NCBI RefSeq assembly: GCF_022179545.1 | Contig: NZ_AP025518.1 | Location: 372,001-436,000 of the forward strand | Length of the DNA: 64,000 bases | Direction: 5' to 3' | Origin: Mycolicibacterium fortuitum subsp. fortuitum | GTDB lineage: Bacteria; Actinomycetota; Actinomycetes; Mycobacteriales; Mycobacteriaceae | Part shown: piece by piece, positions 44,396 to 53,511 of the stretch | How the letters are laid out: each line of letters begins with the position of its first letter | Position numbering within the stretch: the first letter of the stretch is position 1 | Position numbers and translations under genes: made by a program | Notes under the pieces: generated by a model | What the model saw: the letters and a program-made list of their open reading frames with translations, nothing else | Databases searched by the model: none | What the model was told of the DNA's origin: nothing

Positions 44396-45580
44396 TCAGA
44401 GCCGTTCGATGATGGTGGCGTTGGCCATGCCGCCGCCTTCGCACATGGTTTGTAGCCCGTAACGTGCTCCACTGCGTTCAAGGTTGTTGACCATGGTGGT
44501 GAGCAGGCGTGTTCCCGATGCCCCCAGGGCATGCCCGAGCGCGATGGCGCCACCTCGCGGATTGAGCTTGGCCGGATCGGCGTTGAGAGAGCGTGCCCAC
44601 GCCAGTGGTACCGGCGCGAACGCCTCGTTGACTTCGTAGGTGTCGATGTCCTCCAACGTCAGACCGGATCGGTCCAGTACCTTCTTGGTCGCCGGAATCA
44701 CGCCGGTCAGCATGTACAGCGGATCACTGCCGGTGACAGCAAAACTGTGAAAGCGCGCACGAGGACGCAGTCCGAGTTCGTTGGCTTTGTCCTCGGACAT
44801 GATCAGCACCGCTGAGGCCGCGTCGGTCAGCGGTGAGGAGTTGCCGGCCGTGATACTCCAGTTGATCTGGGGGAACCGAGAGCTGTATTCCTCTGAGGCA
44901 AAAGACGGGCGCAATCCGGCCAGGCCCTGCTCGGTGGTTGCGGCGCGCACCGTCTCATCGGTGTTGTGGGTAGTGCCGTCGGGCAGCGTGACCGCGATGA
45001 TCTCGTTGTCGAAATCGCCGCCTTGGTTAGCTTCGGCGGCCAGGCGGTGCGAGCGGGCGGAATACGCATCGAGGGCCTCGCGGTCCAAGTTCCAGTCCGC
45101 GGCGATCAGTTCAGCCGAGACACCCTGTCCGACAAGCCCGTCGGGGAACCGCGCAGCTAACGGCTTGACGTTGGGATCCTGTCCTTGTGAGCTGGCACCC
45201 ATTGGGATTCGGCTCATCGACTCCACCCCGCAGGCGATGACAATGTCGTAAGCGCCGGCCAGCACACCCTGGGCAGCGAAATGTGCAGCCTGCTGGCTGG
45301 AGCCGCACTGGCGGTCCACGCTGGTGCCAGGCACCGACTCGGGCAACCCTGCAGCCAGCGCCGCGGTGCGAGCGATGTTGAGAGCCTGCTCACCTGTCTG
45401 CGACACGCATCCGGCGATGACATCGTCGATGAGCGCCGGGTCGAATTCGTTGCGCGCCAACAGTGACTGCAGAGTCTGCTGCAACAAATTGACCGGATGC
45501 ACGCCCGAAAGCGCGCCGCCGGGTTTGCCTTTGCCTGAGCCTGTGCGTATCGCATCGACAATGACTGCGCTGTTACTCAT
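44396..45580 (-). CDS. Thiolase (acetyl-CoA acetyltransferase/3-ketoacyl-CoA thiolase)
   Basis: The 394-residue enzyme keeps all thiolase catalytic residues: Cys in VDRQCGSSQQAAHF, NEAF (VNEAFAPVPLAW), His in GGAIALGHALGASGTRLL and the second Cys in LQTMCEGGGMANATI. It should cleave a 3-ketoacyl-CoA with CoA at the end of a beta-oxidation round. ATG 45580 is preceded by GGAGAACCG; the open frame further upstream overlaps the next gene antiphase and is not used. It is the last gene of a minus-strand operon with two SDRs. Confidence 0.92.
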   Translation of the reverse strand: MSNSAVIVDAIRTGSGKGKPGGALSGVHPVNLLQQTLQSLLARNEFDPALIDDVIAGCVSQTGEQALNIARTAALAAGLPESVPGTSVDRQCGSSQQAAHFAAQGVLAGAYDIVIACGVESMSRIPMGASSQGQDPNVKPLAARFPDGLVGQGVSAELIAADWNLDREALDAYSARSHRLAAEANQGGDFDNEIIAVTLPDGTTHNTDETVRAATTEQGLAGLRPSFASEEYSSRFPQINWSITAGNSSPLTDAASAVLIMSEDKANELGLRPRARFHSFAVTGSDPLYMLTGVIPATKKVLDRSGLTLEDIDTYEVNEAFAPVPLAWARSLNADPAKLNPRGGAIALGHALGASGTRLLTTMVNNLERSGARYGLQTMCEGGGMANATIIERL

Positions 45581-45624
45581 CGGTTCTCCAATCCAGAGAC
45601 GTTGTGGTAGAGGGGGTTTGAAAT

Positions 45625-46356
45625 CTATGCGCGCCACAGGCCGGGGCCTGGGCGGGTGAGGGGAAGAAATGGCACAGTGACTTGTTTGCTCAGCCGTGTG
45701 AGACACACCGTGATTTCGGCGACGTCCGCGGCCGTGATCATCGCCGCCGGGTCCACGCCGGGAAGGTCGGCAGTCATATCGGTGGCGACATAGCCCGGGC
45801 ACACGGCCGAGGCGTTGACACCGTGAGAGTACTCTTCGACCGACAAGGTCTCGCACAGTGAGATCAGGGCGGCTTTGGTGGCGCCGTAGGCGGAGTTCAG
45901 CGGTTCCCCGGCCAGTCCTGTCATTGATGCCATCGCGATAACGCGCGATCCCCATGGCGAGTGTTCACCGGCGAGCCGCAATGCCGGCAATAGGTTCTGG
46001 ATCAAGGCATACGGCGCGCGTAGATTGATGGCCAGCAGTTTGTCGAGCCGGCGCAACGGAAAACTGTCCAAACGGCCGATGGTCCCCATCGCGGCATTGA
46101 GGATCAGCGCATCCAGAGACTCCAGATCGGCGATGGCGTCAGCGATGATCTGAGGGGCCAGCGGGTCGGCCATGTCGGCGGCGATGGGACGCACATGCCG
46201 TCCACTGTCTGCGGCCAGTGCCGCAGCGAACTCTTCGATCCCGGCCTGATTACGGGCGGTGACGATCAGGTCCCAGCCTTCGGCAGCCAGTCTGGTGGAG
46301 ATCTGCGCGCCGATGCCGCGGCTGGCACCGGTGACGACGGCGGTGCGCTGTGTCAT
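45625..46356 (-). CDS. Short-chain dehydrogenase/reductase
   Basis: The 243-residue SDR has AVVTGASRGIGAQISTRLA, the NAA variant of the NAG motif (LILNAAMGTIG), catalytic Ser and YxxxK (SMTGLAGEPLNSAYGATKAAL) and CPGYVATDM. NAD(P)-dependent oxidation of a hydroxyacyl-CoA or alcohol is likely; the substrate is unknown. Its ATG overlaps the stop of the upstream SDR (ATGA), and the thiolase follows after 44 bp. Confidence 0.88.
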   Translation of the reverse strand: MTQRTAVVTGASRGIGAQISTRLAAEGWDLIVTARNQAGIEEFAAALAADSGRHVRPIAADMADPLAPQIIADAIADLESLDALILNAAMGTIGRLDSFPLRRLDKLLAINLRAPYALIQNLLPALRLAGEHSPWGSRVIAMASMTGLAGEPLNSAYGATKAALISLCETLSVEEYSHGVNASAVCPGYVATDMTADLPGVDPAAMITAADVAEITVCLTRLSKQVTVPFLPLTRPGPGLWRA

Positions 46357-47108
46357 CGGGGTGCCATCCTGATGGCGCCGTCGAGTCGAATGGTCTCGCC
46401 GTTGAGCATCGGGTTGACCACGATGTGCTCCACAAGCGCGGCGAACTCGTGGGGATCGCCGAGCCGGCGTGGATGAGGCACCTGGCTGGCGATGGACTCA
46501 CGTGCCGGCTCGGAAAGTCCCTGCAGGATGGGGGTATCGAACATGCCCGGTGCAATGCCCATCACCCGGATGAGTTGGCTGGATAGATCACGGGCCAGTG
46601 GCAATGTCATGCTGGCGATGGCTCCTTTCGATGCGGCGTAAGACGCTTGTCCGATCTGACCGTCGTAGGCGGCCACCGAGGCGGTGTTGATGATCACGCC
46701 GCGCTCTCCGTCCACCGGGTTGGTAGCGACCATCGCCGCGCCGGCCAAACGTGTGACGTTGAAGGAGCCGACCAGGTTGATGTCGATCACGCGTTGGAAC
46801 CGCTGCAGTTCCAAAGGCCCGGTCTTGCTGACGACGCGGGCCGGATCACCCACGCCGGCGCAGTTGACCACTACTCGCAGCGGCCCCCAGTCGGCAGCCG
46901 CGCTTACTGCGGACTTGACGGCGTCCTCGTCGCGCACGTCGGCGGCGAGGAGGCGGATGCGTGGATCTGTCTGCGGGGCTTGCTCGACCGCGACAGGCAG
47001 GTCGATACCGATCACCTTGGCTCCGGCCGCGGCCAGCCGGTGCGCCGTGGCGTGACCCAGCCCGGAGGCCGCACCGGTGATCAATGCGATGGAGTTCTCT
47101 AACTTCAC
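46353..47108 (-). CDS. SDR, 3-hydroxyacyl-CoA dehydrogenase type II-like (HSD17B10-like)
   Basis: The 251-residue protein starts (GTG 47108) KLENSIALITGAASGLGHATAHRLAAAGAKVIGIDLP and has TASVAAYDGQIGQASYAASKGAI and the GIAPGMFDTPILQGL and PHPRRLGDPHEFA segments typical of type II 3-hydroxyacyl-CoA dehydrogenases. It probably provides the hydroxyacyl-CoA oxidation before the thiolase of the same operon. The frame is open to TTG 47168, but the GTG start fits the family N-terminus exactly. Operator sites C and C' lie 87-132 bp upstream. Confidence 0.88.
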   Translation of the reverse strand: MKLENSIALITGAASGLGHATAHRLAAAGAKVIGIDLPVAVEQAPQTDPRIRLLAADVRDEDAVKSAVSAAADWGPLRVVVNCAGVGDPARVVSKTGPLELQRFQRVIDINLVGSFNVTRLAGAAMVATNPVDGERGVIINTASVAAYDGQIGQASYAASKGAIASMTLPLARDLSSQLIRVMGIAPGMFDTPILQGLSEPARESIASQVPHPRRLGDPHEFAALVEHIVVNPMLNGETIRLDGAIRMAPR

Positions 47109-47194
47109 TGTGCTGGTGTCGCTTTCGCTGCGTGCCTGCGCCCTCGAAGGGCTGATTGCCGCACTCAACGTCGCACTCCGGGTGGGGGCATGGT

Positions 47195-47211
47195 CGTCGC
47201 AATCCGCGACA
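47195..47211 (+). promoter_or_regulatory. Island operator motif, site C
   Basis: CGTCGC-AATCC-GCGACA in the divergent gap between the SDR-thiolase operon and ribBA. Five of six arm positions pair perfectly. Confidence 0.7.
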
Positions 47212-47223
47212 GTCCGGCCCCGG

Positions 47224-47240
47224 TGTAGTGATGTGCGACA
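47224..47240 (-). promoter_or_regulatory. Island operator motif, site C'
   Basis: TGTAGT-GATGT-GCGACA, centred 29 bp from site C in the same gap. The right arm is the full consensus; the left arm has two differences. Confidence 0.55.
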
Positions 47241-47311
47241 TAGTGACGGCCCTAAGCGTTCCTAGCCTGGATCCACAGTGATCGGCATGACCACCAGCAG
47301 GAGGTGCCACG

Positions 47312-48694
47312 ATGAGTAGTCCCCAGCCCCGGCAGGATCGGCGTCATCCAACAGTGCGGACCGCGTCGGGTTCGGCGTCGGCGCCTCTGCCCGCGGTGCG
47401 TCATCTTCATCCGCGCGGTGTCAGCACGATTGATCACCGCGAGTGTGGCCATGAGCCAGGGGCGCCATTGCCCGTTGGTAGGCGGGCCGCCGTCCACCAC
47501 GACGCGGTCGATATCGCCATCGAGCGCCTGCAGGCCGGTCAAATGGTCATTGTGGTCGATGACCCCGAACGTGAGAACGAAGGTGACCTCGTCATGGCTG
47601 CACAGTTTGTGTCGGCGCCGAACATGGCATTCATGGTGAGGCACACCACCGGCATCATCTGCGCGCCGATGACCGATGAACGCGCTGATGCGTTGGGCCT
47701 GCCGTTGATGGTGACCGCCAGCACCGACCCGCACGGTACGGCGTTCACCGTCTCTGTTGACGCCGAAGGAACCGGTACCGGCGTCAGCGCCCAGGACCGC
47801 GCGGCTACGGTGGCCGCGTTGGCTGCGGCGACGACCACCTCATCCGATCTGCGGATACCTGGCCATATTTTCCCCCTGCGTGCGCGCGCAGGCGGCGTGT
47901 TGGAGCGCGGCGGGCATACCGAGGCCGCGGTAGATCTCATGCGCCTGGCCGGGCTGGACGAGGTCGGCGTGATCAGCGAATTGGTTGCCGACGACGGCGA
48001 CATGCTGCGCGGGCAGGCGCTCATGCAGTTCGCCGCCGACCACCACCTTGCCGTGGTCTCGATAGCTGAACTCAAGGCCCGCCGCTCGCAGCAGCGCGTC
48101 CGCCTGAGTGGCACATCCCAATTGCCGACTGCCTACGGGCTTTTCGAAGCGCGCTCGTACCGCGAGGGGCCTACCGGTCAGGAACACCTGGTGCTGATCG
48201 CCGGTGAGCTTGATGCGCTTCGTGCCACGGCTGCCGGAGCGCTGGTTCGTGTGCACAGCGAATGCTTGACCGGTGACCTGGCTTCCTCACTGCGCTGCGA
48301 TTGCGGCGATCAGCTGCGTGAATCCTTGCAACTGGTCGCTGACAACGGAGGCATCGTGATCTACCTGCGCGGCCACGAAGGGCGCGGGATCGGACTCAGC
48401 GACAAACTGCGCGCCTACACCTTGCAAGACGCCGGCCGGGACACCGTGGACGCCAATCTCGACCTCGGCCTGCCTGTGGACAGCCGTGACTACGCAGCCG
48501 CGGCAGACATCCTCACCGATCTCGACGTGCCGCGCATACGGCTGATATCAAACAATCCTGCCAAACGCGACGGTCTGAGCCGACACGGCATTCAGGTCAC
48601 CGAATGCCTGCACCTCCCCAGCCACCGCACCGCACACAACGTCGATTATCTGCGCACAAAAAGGGACCGGATGGGGCACGCGATCGACATCTAG
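47312..48694 (+). CDS. ribBA: Bifunctional riboflavin enzyme RibBA (DHBP synthase plus GTP cyclohydrolase II)
   Basis: The 460-residue protein joins 3,4-dihydroxy-2-butanone-4-phosphate synthase (about 65-265; DDPERENEGDLVMAAQ, RHTTGIICAPM, GGHTEAAVDLMRLAG) to GTP cyclohydrolase II (about 270-460; zinc cysteines in HSECLTGDLASSLRCDCGDQL, then RGHEGRGIGLSDKLRAYTLQD). AGGAGG 7 nt before ATG 47312 fixes the start and leaves an unusual ~60-residue leader. The gene sits in a catabolic operon region under operator sites C and C', not with ribG/ribC/ribH. This suggests extra flavin supply for LimB, BVMO and ACAD enzymes. Confidence 0.92.
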   Translation: MSSPQPRQDRRHPTVRTASGSASAPLPAVRHLHPRGVSTIDHRECGHEPGAPLPVGRRAAVHHDAVDIAIERLQAGQMVIVVDDPERENEGDLVMAAQFVSAPNMAFMVRHTTGIICAPMTDERADALGLPLMVTASTDPHGTAFTVSVDAEGTGTGVSAQDRAATVAALAAATTTSSDLRIPGHIFPLRARAGGVLERGGHTEAAVDLMRLAGLDEVGVISELVADDGDMLRGQALMQFAADHHLAVVSIAELKARRSQQRVRLSGTSQLPTAYGLFEARSYREGPTGQEHLVLIAGELDALRATAAGALVRVHSECLTGDLASSLRCDCGDQLRESLQLVADNGGIVIYLRGHEGRGIGLSDKLRAYTLQDAGRDTVDANLDLGLPVDSRDYAAAADILTDLDVPRIRLISNNPAKRDGLSRHGIQVTECLHLPSHRTAHNVDYLRTKRDRMGHAIDI

Positions 48695-48767
48695 GGACGA
48701 GGCGTCGCGCGTGCACTCAGGGGTATGCCGGCCTGGCCGGAGCACTCCGGCAAGGTTGCGTTCGAAA

Positions 48768-49238
48768 TCAACTCAGATAGCGGTACACGGCTTCGGCGAC
48801 ACAAACCGGTTTGTTTTGTCCTTCTGCTTGCAGAGTGGCATGCACCGTCACGCTGACGCCGCCGGGCACCTCGGTGACCGCGGCGATCCGCGATTGCAAG
48901 CGCACTCGCGTCCCGGAAGCCAGCGGAGCCGGGAACCGGACCTTCTCGAGCCCGTAGTTGAGGACCTGCGAACAGTTCTGCACGGTCAGCACGCTGGCCA
49001 GCAGGGGCCCTACCAAGGACAGTGACAAATAACCGTGTGCAATGGTGGTGCCGAAAGCGCTGGCGGCCGCGCGTTCGGTATCGACGTGAATCCATTGATG
49101 GTCACCGGTGGCATGGGCGAAAAGGTCGATGACGTCCTGATCGATCAGCCACCAGTCGCTGGACGGAAGTTCCGAACAGTTGAGCCCGCGTAGGGCATCG
49201 AGATCATCGCACACGACAACGTGGGTATCAGTCGGCAT
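48768..49238 (-). CDS. MaoC-type enoyl-CoA hydratase
   Basis: The 156-residue single hot-dog protein has the (R)-hydratase motif region DLFAHATGDHQWIHVDTERAAASAFGTTIAHGYLSLSL (catalytic Asp and His). It hydrates a 2-enoyl-CoA in the island's beta-oxidation. It is divergent from an acyl-CoA dehydrogenase operon; the gap holds operator sites D' and D. Confidence 0.88.
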   Translation of the reverse strand: MPTDTHVVVCDDLDALRGLNCSELPSSDWWLIDQDVIDLFAHATGDHQWIHVDTERAAASAFGTTIAHGYLSLSLVGPLLASVLTVQNCSQVLNYGLEKVRFPAPLASGTRVRLQSRIAAVTEVPGGVSVTVHATLQAEGQNKPVCVAEAVYRYLS

Positions 49239-49307
49239 CGTAGATCAATCCTTCGGTCGCACAGAGATATTGGCCGTCGAGCGTAGAGACGTTGCGTTCG
49301 GTATAGA

Positions 49308-49324
49308 TGTCCCAAACCGCTACA
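49308..49324 (+). promoter_or_regulatory. Island operator motif, site D'
   Basis: TGTCCC-AAACC-GCTACA in the MaoC/ACAD divergent gap, centred 33 bp from site D. Confidence 0.55.
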
Positions 49325-49340
49325 GCACGCGCGAACCCAC

Positions 49341-49357
49341 TGACTCAGACTGCGACA
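49341..49357 (-). promoter_or_regulatory. Island operator motif, site D
   Basis: TGACTC-AGACT-GCGACA, 83 bp upstream of the ACAD start at 49440. Both arms are identical to those of site E at 61335, although the spacers differ. Confidence 0.65.
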
Positions 49358-49439
49358 CCCATCCCGAACCGCCTGCGGCCACGATCAGGGATGTGGTCAC
49401 GCACATGTGGCCGCCCACATCCAGGAGGACAACCGACCC

Positions 49440-50630
49440 ATGAGCGATGAGTCGCCGGATGCAGCACTCGTAGGTGCCGTCGAGGATTTTCTGCGCCAGC
49501 ATGACCCCCACACGATGGAACGATCCGAGTTTCTGCGGGCACGCTTTGACGCCGGGCTTGCATGGGTGCATTACCCGCAAGGACTCGGTGGCCAGAACCT
49601 CGATGCCGAACTGCAGCCGATCGTTGACGCTGCGTTCGCTGCCGCCGGCGCACCAGATAATGCCCCGCACCGCAACGTAATCGGCCTGGGCATGGCAGCA
49701 CCGACCATCCTCCGCTTCGCTGGCGACGAGCTGAAATCGCGGTGGCTGAAACCGCTGTGGACCGGCGAGGAGATCTGGTGTCAGCTGTTCAGTGAGCCCG
49801 GCGCAGGATCGGACCTCGCCGCGGTGTCCACCCGTGCCGTGCGTGACGGTGAGGGCTGGCGAGTGTCTGGGCAGAAGGTGTGGACGTCTTTGGCCCACGC
49901 TGCCACGTGGGCTCTGCTGGTGGCGCGCACCGACCCCAGTGAGACCAAACATCGGGGCCTGACGTACTTCGTCTGCGACATGTCCAGCGATGGGGTGGAC
50001 GTGCGTCCCCTGCGTCAGCTGACCGGTGAGGCCGAATTCAACGAGGTCTTCCTCGATGATGTGTATGTTCCCGATACGCACCGCCTCGGTGAGCCAGGAC
50101 AGGGATGGAAAGTCACCCAACTGACCCTGATGAACGAACGCGTCGCCATCGGAGCGGGGACCACCCCCCGCGAAGGTGGCGCCATCGGATTTTTGACCAG
50201 GTCATGGCGCGACAACCCGCACAGGCGTCACCCCGCGGTCTACGACGACCTGCTCAAACTGTGGGTCGATGCCGAAGCCGCGCGGCTGACCACTGCGCGA
50301 CTGCGCCAGCAGATGGAGGCCGGATTGCCCGGCCCGGAAGGCTCGGGGGCCAAGTTGTCCTACGCCCGCCTGGCTCAGCAGACCGCCAGTGTCGAGGTTG
50401 ATCTGGCCGGCGCCGAGGGCTTGCGTTACGACGACTACAGCATGCGGCGACCCGACCTCGACGTGGAGGACAACCGCCCGGCCGCGTACCGGTACTTACG
50501 TACCAAAGGGAACTCGATCGAAGGCGGCACCTCAGAAATCATGCGCAACATCATCGCCGAGCGAGTCCTCGGCCTGCCCGCCGAGCAACGCGTGGACGTC
50601 GACATCGCCTGGAAGGACCTGCCCCGATGA
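49440..50630 (+). CDS. Acyl-CoA dehydrogenase, catalytic-type subunit
   Basis: The 396-residue protein has CQLFSEPGAGSDLAAVSTRAV, GQKVWTSLAHAATW, FNEVFLDDVYVPDTHRLGE and the C-terminal glutamate motif GNSIEGGTSEIMRNIIAERVLGLP. The gene overlaps a second ACAD (ATGA at 50627). Paired ACAD genes of this kind in mycobacteria (FadE26/27, FadE28/29) form alpha2beta2 enzymes acting on bulky side chains. Start ATG 49440 is preceded by AGGAGG. Sites D' and D lie upstream. Confidence 0.9.
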   Translation: MSDESPDAALVGAVEDFLRQHDPHTMERSEFLRARFDAGLAWVHYPQGLGGQNLDAELQPIVDAAFAAAGAPDNAPHRNVIGLGMAAPTILRFAGDELKSRWLKPLWTGEEIWCQLFSEPGAGSDLAAVSTRAVRDGEGWRVSGQKVWTSLAHAATWALLVARTDPSETKHRGLTYFVCDMSSDGVDVRPLRQLTGEAEFNEVFLDDVYVPDTHRLGEPGQGWKVTQLTLMNERVAIGAGTTPREGGAIGFLTRSWRDNPHRRHPAVYDDLLKLWVDAEAARLTTARLRQQMEAGLPGPEGSGAKLSYARLAQQTASVEVDLAGAEGLRYDDYSMRRPDLDVEDNRPAAYRYLRTKGNSIEGGTSEIMRNIIAERVLGLPAEQRVDVDIAWKDLPR

Positions 50631-51760
50631 CCCTGGCCAATCCGCCGGTACCGGATCTTCTGTATTCCGAACTGGAAGAACAGCTGCGCGACACGTTGCG
50701 CGATGTGCTCAAAAGCAAAGCAGAATGGGCCGCGGTTCTCACACGCACGGAATCATCAGACACAGTCGATGCCGAGCTGTGGGCAACCCTGGCCACCGAA
50801 GTCGGCTTGGCGGGGTTGGCCGTATCCGAAGAGCACGGTGGGAGCGGCGCGAGCTTGCGCGAAGTGGCTGTGGTGCTGGAAGAACTCGGACGCGCGGTCG
50901 CCCCGGTGCCCTTTCTGGATGCGGCGGTCACCACCCCGGCACTGCTGTCGGTGCTGCACCTTCACGACCTACTTGCCCGCTCGGCCTCAGGAGAATCCGT
51001 TGCGACACTGATCGTTCCGGCCGACCGGACACCCTGGGATGAATCCGAATTCACCACTGCCACGGTCACCGAAGACGGCCGGCTGACCGGCACGGTGCGT
51101 TCGGTCTCTGGCGCCCTGACAGCCGATACGTTACTGGTGCCGATCGACAGTGGCCTCTATGCCGTGGGCCGTGATGACGCCACCGTCACACCCGTGGTGT
51201 CGCTGGATATGACCCGCCAACTGAGTGACGTCAGCTTCACCGATACCCCCGCACACCGCCTGGACGCCCATGAAGTGGGCGGGGCCGTGCGCACGGCGCT
51301 GTCCGTCTCGTGTGCCCTGCTGGCATCTGAACAGCTGGGACTGGCTGAGCAATGCCTGGCGATGACCGTCGACTACCTCAAAGACCGCCGGCAGTTCGGG
51401 CGCGTCCTGGGTTCCTATCAGAGCCTCAAGCACCGACTGGCCGATCTGTGGGTCGACATCACCCAGTCACGTGCTGTGGCCCGTTACGCCGCAGCGTGTG
51501 CGGCCACCGGTAGTCCGGATCTGCCGTTGGCCAGTTCCTTGGCACACGTGGTGTGTTCGACAACAGCGGTGCGGGCCGCCGAGGAATGCATCCAGTTGCA
51601 CGGCGGGATCGGTTTCACCTGGGAGCATCCTGCGCACCTCTACCTCAAACGCGCCAAGACGACGCAAATGCTGTTCGGCACGCCCTCGGCACACCGCCAC
51701 CGAATCGGCGAGCTGGCAGGACTGAACGTCGCGCCCGTGCATTCAGGGGGAAACTCGTGA
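50627..51760 (+). CDS. Acyl-CoA dehydrogenase, partner subunit
   Basis: The 377-residue ACAD homologue has GLAGLAVSEEHGGSGASLREVAVVLEELGRAVAPVP, then DRRQFGRVLGSYQSLKHRLADL and QLHGGIGFTWEHPAHLYLKRAK. It lacks the EGT glutamate motif at the end, as expected for the partner subunit of a heteromeric ACAD; FAD contacts in the RxxFG region are kept. Translation is coupled to the preceding ACAD (ATGA) and to the SDR after it (GTGA). Confidence 0.88.
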   Translation: MTLANPPVPDLLYSELEEQLRDTLRDVLKSKAEWAAVLTRTESSDTVDAELWATLATEVGLAGLAVSEEHGGSGASLREVAVVLEELGRAVAPVPFLDAAVTTPALLSVLHLHDLLARSASGESVATLIVPADRTPWDESEFTTATVTEDGRLTGTVRSVSGALTADTLLVPIDSGLYAVGRDDATVTPVVSLDMTRQLSDVSFTDTPAHRLDAHEVGGAVRTALSVSCALLASEQLGLAEQCLAMTVDYLKDRRQFGRVLGSYQSLKHRLADLWVDITQSRAVARYAAACAATGSPDLPLASSLAHVVCSTTAVRAAEECIQLHGGIGFTWEHPAHLYLKRAKTTQMLFGTPSAHRHRIGELAGLNVAPVHSGGNS

Positions 51761-52512
51761 CTGACCTACACGGACGATGCGCAGTGGTGACTGGCGGCAA
51801 CAGCGGTATCGGGCTGGCGTTAGCCGTCGGACTGGCCCGTGCAGGTGCTGACGTAGCAGTGTGGGCGCGCAATCCTGAACGCAGCCGCACCGCAGTCCAG
51901 GAGCTCAAAAGCCATGGCGTCGAGGCACTTGCGGTGGCATGCGATGTCGGAGACGAACAGTCGGTCCTGGACGCCACCGCCCAGACCGTGCAGGCATTGG
52001 GCAAGATCGACATTCTGTTCGCAAACGCCGGCATCGCCGATGCGAAAGACTACCTGGACACCTCGTTGCAGGAATGGCACCACGTCCTGCGCACCAACGT
52101 CGATGGCACTTTCTTGACCACTCGCGAAGTCGGCCGGCACATGGTGGATCGCGGTCAAGGCGGATCGATTGTGGTGGTCTCTTCCACGGTGGCGCGCTAC
52201 GGCGCTGCCACCCAAGCCGCGTACGCCGCCAGCAAGAGTGCGTGCGGATCGCTGGGGCGCACGATCGCAGTCGAATTCGCGCGTCATCAAATTCGCTGCA
52301 ATGTTCTCGTGCCGGGCTGGGTGTCTACCCCGATGAACGATCACCTACGCGCCAACGACAAATTCTTCGATGTGACGGTACGCCGCACCCCGGTTCGCCG
52401 CTGGGCTGACGCCAGTGAATTCTACGACGTCGCAGCATTCCTCGCCGATCCTACGTTGACGTTTCACACCGGCAACGAGGTCGTCGTCGACGGCGGCTAC
52501 ACCATCTTCTGA
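51757..52512 (+). CDS. Short-chain dehydrogenase/reductase
   Basis: The 251-residue SDR starts at GTG 51757, whose bases overlap the previous TGA (GTGA). Motifs are CAVVTGGNSGIGLALAVGLARAGADVAVWARN, FANAGIAD, SSTVARYGAATQAAYAASKSACGS and PGWVSTPMND. Residues after beta-2 (WARN) lean to NADP. It belongs to the ACAD operon and probably oxidises a hydroxyacyl-CoA or alcohol intermediate. Confidence 0.88.
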   Translation: MTDLHGRCAVVTGGNSGIGLALAVGLARAGADVAVWARNPERSRTAVQELKSHGVEALAVACDVGDEQSVLDATAQTVQALGKIDILFANAGIADAKDYLDTSLQEWHHVLRTNVDGTFLTTREVGRHMVDRGQGGSIVVVSSTVARYGAATQAAYAASKSACGSLGRTIAVEFARHQIRCNVLVPGWVSTPMNDHLRANDKFFDVTVRRTPVRRWADASEFYDVAAFLADPTLTFHTGNEVVVDGGYTIF

Positions 52513-52545
52513 CCGCTTCACCACCTGTAACTCTGAAGAGGATTG

Positions 52546-53286
52546 ATGACCATACGTTTTGACTTCGACCAGCGCACCGTCTTGATCACCGGTGCCGCCC
52601 AGGGCATCGGCAAGGCCCTGGCCGAACATTTCGCGGCATCCAACGCCCGGGTCGCCGTCGTTGATCGCGACGAGGCGCTACTGCAGAAAGAGTGGGCAGG
52701 ACACGGGGAGAACATCATCACCGTCGCTGCCGATGTCGCACAGACAGAAGACGTCCAGCGCGCGGTGTCCAGTGTTGTCGAAACGTGGGGCAGCATCGAT
52801 GTGGTGGTCAACAACGCCGGCATCGCCCGTGACGCGGTGGTGTGGAAACTGACCGACGATCAGTGGGCCAGTGTGTTGGCAGTACATCTGGGTGGCACGT
52901 TCAATGTGACCCGTGCCGCTGTTCCGCACATGCGTGCCAACGGGTTCGGGCGAATCATCAACGTCACGTCCTATACCGGCATGCACGGCAACATCGGTCA
53001 GTCCAACTACGCGGCGGCCAAGGGCGGCATCATCGGGTTCACGAAATCCGTGGCCAAGGAGACCGCACGATTCGGTATCACCAGCAATGCGATCTCTCCC
53101 AACGCTGCTACCGCGATGGTGGCCGCCGTGCCCGCCGACAAACTGGCCGAGATGACGGCCTCGGTGCCGCAGGGCAGGTTCGCCGATCCAGGCGAGATGG
53201 CCGCCGCCGTAGCTTTTTTGGCCTCCGACGAAGCTGCCTACATCACCGGTGTCGTACTTCCCGTTGATGGCGGGGTATCGATGTGA
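52546..53286 (+). CDS. FabG-like 3-ketoacyl reductase/3-hydroxyacyl-CoA dehydrogenase (SDR)
   Basis: The 246-residue SDR has TVLITGAAQGIGKALAEHFAASNARVAVVDRDE (Asp after beta-2, favouring NAD), VNNAGIARD, TSYTGMHGNIGQSNYAAAKGGIIGFTKSVAKE and DGGVSM at the end. The NAD preference suggests the oxidative direction. ATG 52546 has GAAGAGG at good distance; the preceding TTG is less likely. Last gene of the plus-strand operon that starts at 49440. Confidence 0.88.
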   Translation: MTIRFDFDQRTVLITGAAQGIGKALAEHFAASNARVAVVDRDEALLQKEWAGHGENIITVAADVAQTEDVQRAVSSVVETWGSIDVVVNNAGIARDAVVWKLTDDQWASVLAVHLGGTFNVTRAAVPHMRANGFGRIINVTSYTGMHGNIGQSNYAAAKGGIIGFTKSVAKETARFGITSNAISPNAATAMVAAVPADKLAEMTASVPQGRFADPGEMAAAVAFLASDEAAYITGVVLPVDGGVSM

Positions 53287-53324
53287 ACGGCTGCGCCCCA
53301 AGCCGCTAGGCGAACCTAGACCGA

Positions 53325-53357
53325 GTTGCCCCCGGCCAGTGTTGCTCCGGGGGTAAC
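53325..53357. terminator. Stem-loop after the ACAD-SDR operon
   Basis: GTTGCCCCCGG (53325-53335) pairs with CCGGGGGTAAC (53347-53357) with one G-U pair and an 11-nt loop, 38 bp after the stop of the last SDR. Confidence 0.75.
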
Positions 53358-53460
53358 TTGATGTTGTGCTTGCGCCAAGCGTACGCCCGAGCGGCTAGCC
53401 GGCCAGTGCGACATCAGCCGCGCCGACCTGAACTACCGGTAGCGGCAAGAGTGCAATGAG

Positions 53461-53493
53461 TATGGCGGGGTCCGTTGACCGGACCCCGCCATA
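53461..53493. terminator. Stem-loop before the stop of the convergent gene
   Basis: Perfect 14-bp arms (53461-53474 and 53480-53493) with a TTGAC loop, 18 bp from the stop of the minus-strand monooxygenase-like gene. Together with the previous hairpin it insulates two convergent operons. Confidence 0.85.
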
Positions 53494-53511
53494 AGCGGTG
53501 GTGATGTTGAT

